Assembly (NCBI RefSeq): GCF_019969725.1
Contig: NZ_JAHXYW010000002.1
Location: forward strand, 62,001 to 126,000
Length of the DNA stretch: 64,000 nt
Direction: 5' to 3'
Source: Neobacillus bataviensis
GTDB taxonomy: Bacteria; Bacillota; Bacilli; Bacillales_B; DSM-18226
Shown: one piece after another, positions 61,816 through 64,000 of the stretch
How positions within the stretch are numbered: the stretch's first letter is position 1
Layout: each line of letters starts with the position of its first letter
The notes under the pieces: generated by a model
Database searches by the model: none
What the model was told of the DNA's origin: nothing
What the model saw: only the letters and a program-made list of their open reading frames with translations
Position numbers and translations under genes: made by a program

Positions 61816-63198
61816 ATGAATTTTGAATCTGTTGTTGCTAACGTTCCGGATTACAAAGCTTTTCTGACTGTTGATGAGATGGATGACAGCTGCAGGAAAC
61901 TTGCAAATGAGTTTCCTGACATTGTTTCCGTTTTTGAGGCTGGAAAATCTCGAAAGGGACATTCGATTTTATGTATGAAAATTGGGAATGGACTAAAGAA
62001 TGCTTTATGCTTTGCCTGTCCTCACCCGAATGAACCGATTGGAGCCATGACACTTGAGTATTTTTCTCGTGCTTTGGCTGAGAATGACGATTTACGGGAA
62101 GAATTAGGCTTTACATGGTACATGATTAAATGTATAGATCCCGATGGTGTCCGTTTAAATGAAAACTGGTTCAATGGGCCGTTTAATGTATATACCTACA
62201 CGAGAAATTATTATCGGCCAATTGGCTATGAACAGGTAGAATGGACATTTCCGATTGATTACAAAGAGCTGCATTTTCACAACCCGCTTCCTGAAACACA
62301 AGCTTTAATGACATTAATAAAAGAAATCAGACCAGAGTTTATGTATTCGCTCCATAATGCCGGGTTTGGGGGGGCTTATTGGTACTTAACGCATGATCTT
62401 CCAGAGCTGTATGAAGGTTTGAGAGATTCAGCTATAAAACAAGGCATCCCCTTGAATTTAGGTGAGCCGGAGGAACCTTTCATAACGAAATTTTCTTCAG
62501 CTATCTTTAAAAATATGACAATTGCTGAAGCTTATGATTTCATTGAAAAGTTTAGCGGCAATAAGCCAAATATAAAAAATGGCACTTCAAGTTCAGACTA
62601 TGCATCGGGGGTAACAGACTGTGTAACTCTTCTTACCGAGCTGCCTTATTTCTTTGATCCTCGGATTGAGGATCTGAGTGAGGGGGAAATCACCCGGAAA
62701 GATGCCATTTTACAGAATGTAAAACAATCACAAGCTCATTTTGATCTCCTGGATCAGATTCTGGCCGAAGTACGTCCATATATTAGTGATGAGAATCCAT
62801 TTGTAAAATTGGTAGAAGAAGTGATTCAGTATGTTAAAGAAGGCAGTGAAGCCAAAATCAAGTGGGCTGATAGTAATCCTGAATTTGAAAAAATGGCTTC
62901 CAGGGCAGAGATTTTTGATAATTTACAAGTTGCGAAGTTTTACAATGGCTTGTACTTAGGTTTAACCGTTCGGACTTGTGAATATGAAATCGAACGGCTC
63001 AAACGGGAAAAGAATAGTGATCAGATCGCATTGGGCCCATTCATGGAAACCTGCAAGAAAGGGAAGCAGTTATTAAAAGGATATTGCGGAAATCTTGAAA
63101 GTGAGCTTGATTATCTCGCGATTCCGATTCAAAAGCTTGTACGTATTCAATTAGAGAGTGGACTAATAGTTGCTAATTACATTCGTAAAAATCGATGA
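61816..63198 (+). CDS. M14 family zinc carboxypeptidase
   Basis: A 460-residue metallopeptidase. Zinc ligands His and Glu are in CPHPNEPIGAMT, the third His is in YSLHNAGFGGAYW, and the substrate-binding KCIDPDGVRLNENWF lies between. No signal peptide is seen, so it is cytoplasmic; members act on peptides or gamma-D-glutamyl bonds. The frame extends upstream to 61744, but those 24 codons read through the REP element; AAAGGA favours 61816. Confidence 0.88.
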   Translation: MNFESVVANVPDYKAFLTVDEMDDSCRKLANEFPDIVSVFEAGKSRKGHSILCMKIGNGLKNALCFACPHPNEPIGAMTLEYFSRALAENDDLREELGFTWYMIKCIDPDGVRLNENWFNGPFNVYTYTRNYYRPIGYEQVEWTFPIDYKELHFHNPLPETQALMTLIKEIRPEFMYSLHNAGFGGAYWYLTHDLPELYEGLRDSAIKQGIPLNLGEPEEPFITKFSSAIFKNMTIAEAYDFIEKFSGNKPNIKNGTSSSDYASGVTDCVTLLTELPYFFDPRIEDLSEGEITRKDAILQNVKQSQAHFDLLDQILAEVRPYISDENPFVKLVEEVIQYVKEGSEAKIKWADSNPEFEKMASRAEIFDNLQVAKFYNGLYLGLTVRTCEYEIERLKREKNSDQIALGPFMETCKKGKQLLKGYCGNLESELDYLAIPIQKLVRIQLESGLIVANYIRKNR

Positions 63199-63224
63199 AA
63201 TTAACACTAAGGGAGAGTGCAGTG

Positions 63225-63866
63225 ATGCCGGGACCTAATCTTACATGTACTGATAAAATTAAAACAGAGGATGAGTTACGTTCGCTTATTGGGGAACCTA
63301 GTGAACTAGTTAGAAAAAAGGTAATTTCCCATTTAGACGATCATTGTAAGGATTTTATTTCCCGTTCACCTTTTCTCGTCATCTCCACCTCGGATGCTTC
63401 AGGATATTGTGATGTTTCTCCTCGTGGAGACATGCCAGGTTTTGTACTTGTACTGGATGAAAAACATATCATTATTCCAGAAAGGCCAGGAAATAAAAAA
63501 ATCGATACTATGCGGAATATTTTATCCAATCCAAAGGCTGGCCTTCTTTTTCTGATTCCTGGATTGGGAGAAACATTACGAGTGAATGGAAAAGCATCTT
63601 TGGTGAAAGATGACATCCTCCTTGACAGAATGGCCCATCGTGGAAAGAAACCCTTGGTCGGGATCTGCATTGAAGTGGAAGAATGCTTTATTCATTGTGC
63701 AAAAGCAATGAAACGATCAGGCATTTGGGAACCAGAAACATGGAGTGATAAGGATTCATTGCCAAACGCAGCAAAAATCCTATTAGATCATACAAAACTT
63801 CCCGACATGACCGAAAAAGATTTGGACAAACTACTCCAGGAAGATTATTTGACCGAACTCTACTAA
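63225..63866 (+). CDS. PPOX-type FMN-dependent flavoprotein (MSMEG_1061-like)
   Basis: A 213-residue split-barrel flavoprotein. The segment SPFLVISTSDASGYCDVSPRGDMPGFVLVLDE and RPGNKKIDTMRNILSNPKAGLLFLIPG match this family. A possible start at 63195 overlaps the peptidase stop but has no ribosome site; AAGGGAG supports 63225. It is co-transcribed with the M14 gene. Function unknown; distant paralogue of 19068-19667. Confidence 0.88.
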   Translation: MPGPNLTCTDKIKTEDELRSLIGEPSELVRKKVISHLDDHCKDFISRSPFLVISTSDASGYCDVSPRGDMPGFVLVLDEKHIIIPERPGNKKIDTMRNILSNPKAGLLFLIPGLGETLRVNGKASLVKDDILLDRMAHRGKKPLVGICIEVEECFIHCAKAMKRSGIWEPETWSDKDSLPNAAKILLDHTKLPDMTEKDLDKLLQEDYLTELY

Positions 63867-63876
63867 GCAGTGTAAA

Positions 63877-63898
63877 ACCACTAGAACCGTCCCTATGG
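63877..63898. repeat. REP-like half element
   Basis: CCACTAGAACCGTCCCTATGG is the reverse-complement arm of the GGGACGGTTCT element, directly in front of a terminator. Confidence 0.65.
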
Positions 63899-63930
63899 TC
63901 CCATCTGGCTGACAGATGGGATTTTTTTCT
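63899..63930 (+). terminator. Terminator after the PPOX flavoprotein gene
   Basis: TCCCATCTG pairs with CAGATGGGA around a 5-base loop and is followed by TTTTTTT. Confidence 0.85.
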
Positions 63931-63983
63931 GTTATCTGACAACTACCTTTACAATTTTGTTAAAAATCAGTTGGGGAAGAAGT

Positions 63984-64000
63984 ATGTTCGACTTAACAAG
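63984..64000 (+). CDS. Possible start of the next gene (cut by window end)
   Basis: ATG at 63984 with the frame Met-Phe-Asp-Leu-Thr is preceded by TTGGGGAAGA. Too short to identify. Confidence 0.3.

Overview
The window looks like a chromosomal stretch of an aerobic, spore-forming Bacillaceae bacterium, most likely Bacillus sensu lato or Neobacillus. The grounds are AGGAGG-type ribosome binding sites, frequent TTG/GTG starts, SigA-type promoters, T-box and glycine riboswitch leaders, a TatA/TatC pair beside PhoX, a DUF3231 spore-type protein and the family of GC-rich dispersed repeats typical of this group. No rRNA, tRNA, phage, IS transposase or CRISPR locus was seen. The window opens inside a sugar kinase gene and ends a few codons into a possible new gene.

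Layout. 1-8.1 kb is a hexuronate catabolic cluster (KDG kinase, KduI, KduD, a sugar isomerase/epimerase, UxaC, UxaB, UxaA) that turns glucuronate, galacturonate and pectin-derived keto-acids into 2-keto-3-deoxygluconate. 8.1-8.5 kb is an array of about 52-bp hairpin repeats. 8.6-9.7 kb is an SDR-ArsR pair with a clear operator. 9.7-13.0 kb has a MOSC protein, a Tat-exported PhoX-type phosphatase and convergent tatA-tatC, with PhoP-box-like repeats on both promoters. 13.1-15.3 kb is an ECF41-type sigma factor with its flavin oxidoreductase and a promoter matching the known ECF41 motif. 15.4-22.4 kb holds a nitrilase, PhzF, FabF, a PPOX flavoprotein, a TRM11-like methyltransferase, a thioredoxin and two more repeat arrays.

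22.4-29.8 kb has a LysR regulator and a six-gene sugar-acid operon (metallo-deacetylase, DgaE, DgaF, KdgK, GntR, GntP). It predicts a pathway in which an amino-sugar acid is imported unphosphorylated, deacylated, deaminated to KDG, phosphorylated and cleaved. 29.8-31.5 kb is a T-box-controlled permease. 31.6-34.6 kb is a GMC dehydrogenase with a small partner and a DUF3231 protein. 34.7-37.1 kb is a split chromate transporter with LysR. 37.2-39.2 kb is a second PhzF with a divergent LysR. 39.9-42.9 kb is the carboxynorspermidine dehydrogenase/decarboxylase operon with an unusual leader.

43-56.4 kb is rich in envelope and secreted proteins: a secreted protein with a GATase-like fold, twin YerD-like flavoproteins, a DUF2071 protein, an Ig-repeat/cell-wall-binding protein, a Thr-rich secreted protein and a 1232-residue GH18-NodB-GT2 fusion. 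56.7-64 kb carries glutaminase, the AdaA-AlkA alkylation repair pair, a glycine-riboswitch-controlled CycA-like permease, a Nudix hydrolase, an M14 carboxypeptidase and a PPOX flavoprotein, with REP-like GGGACGGTTCT palindromes at gene ends.

All functional names come from recognising protein families by eye; no database search was run. Repeats, promoters and hairpins were read directly from the sequence.
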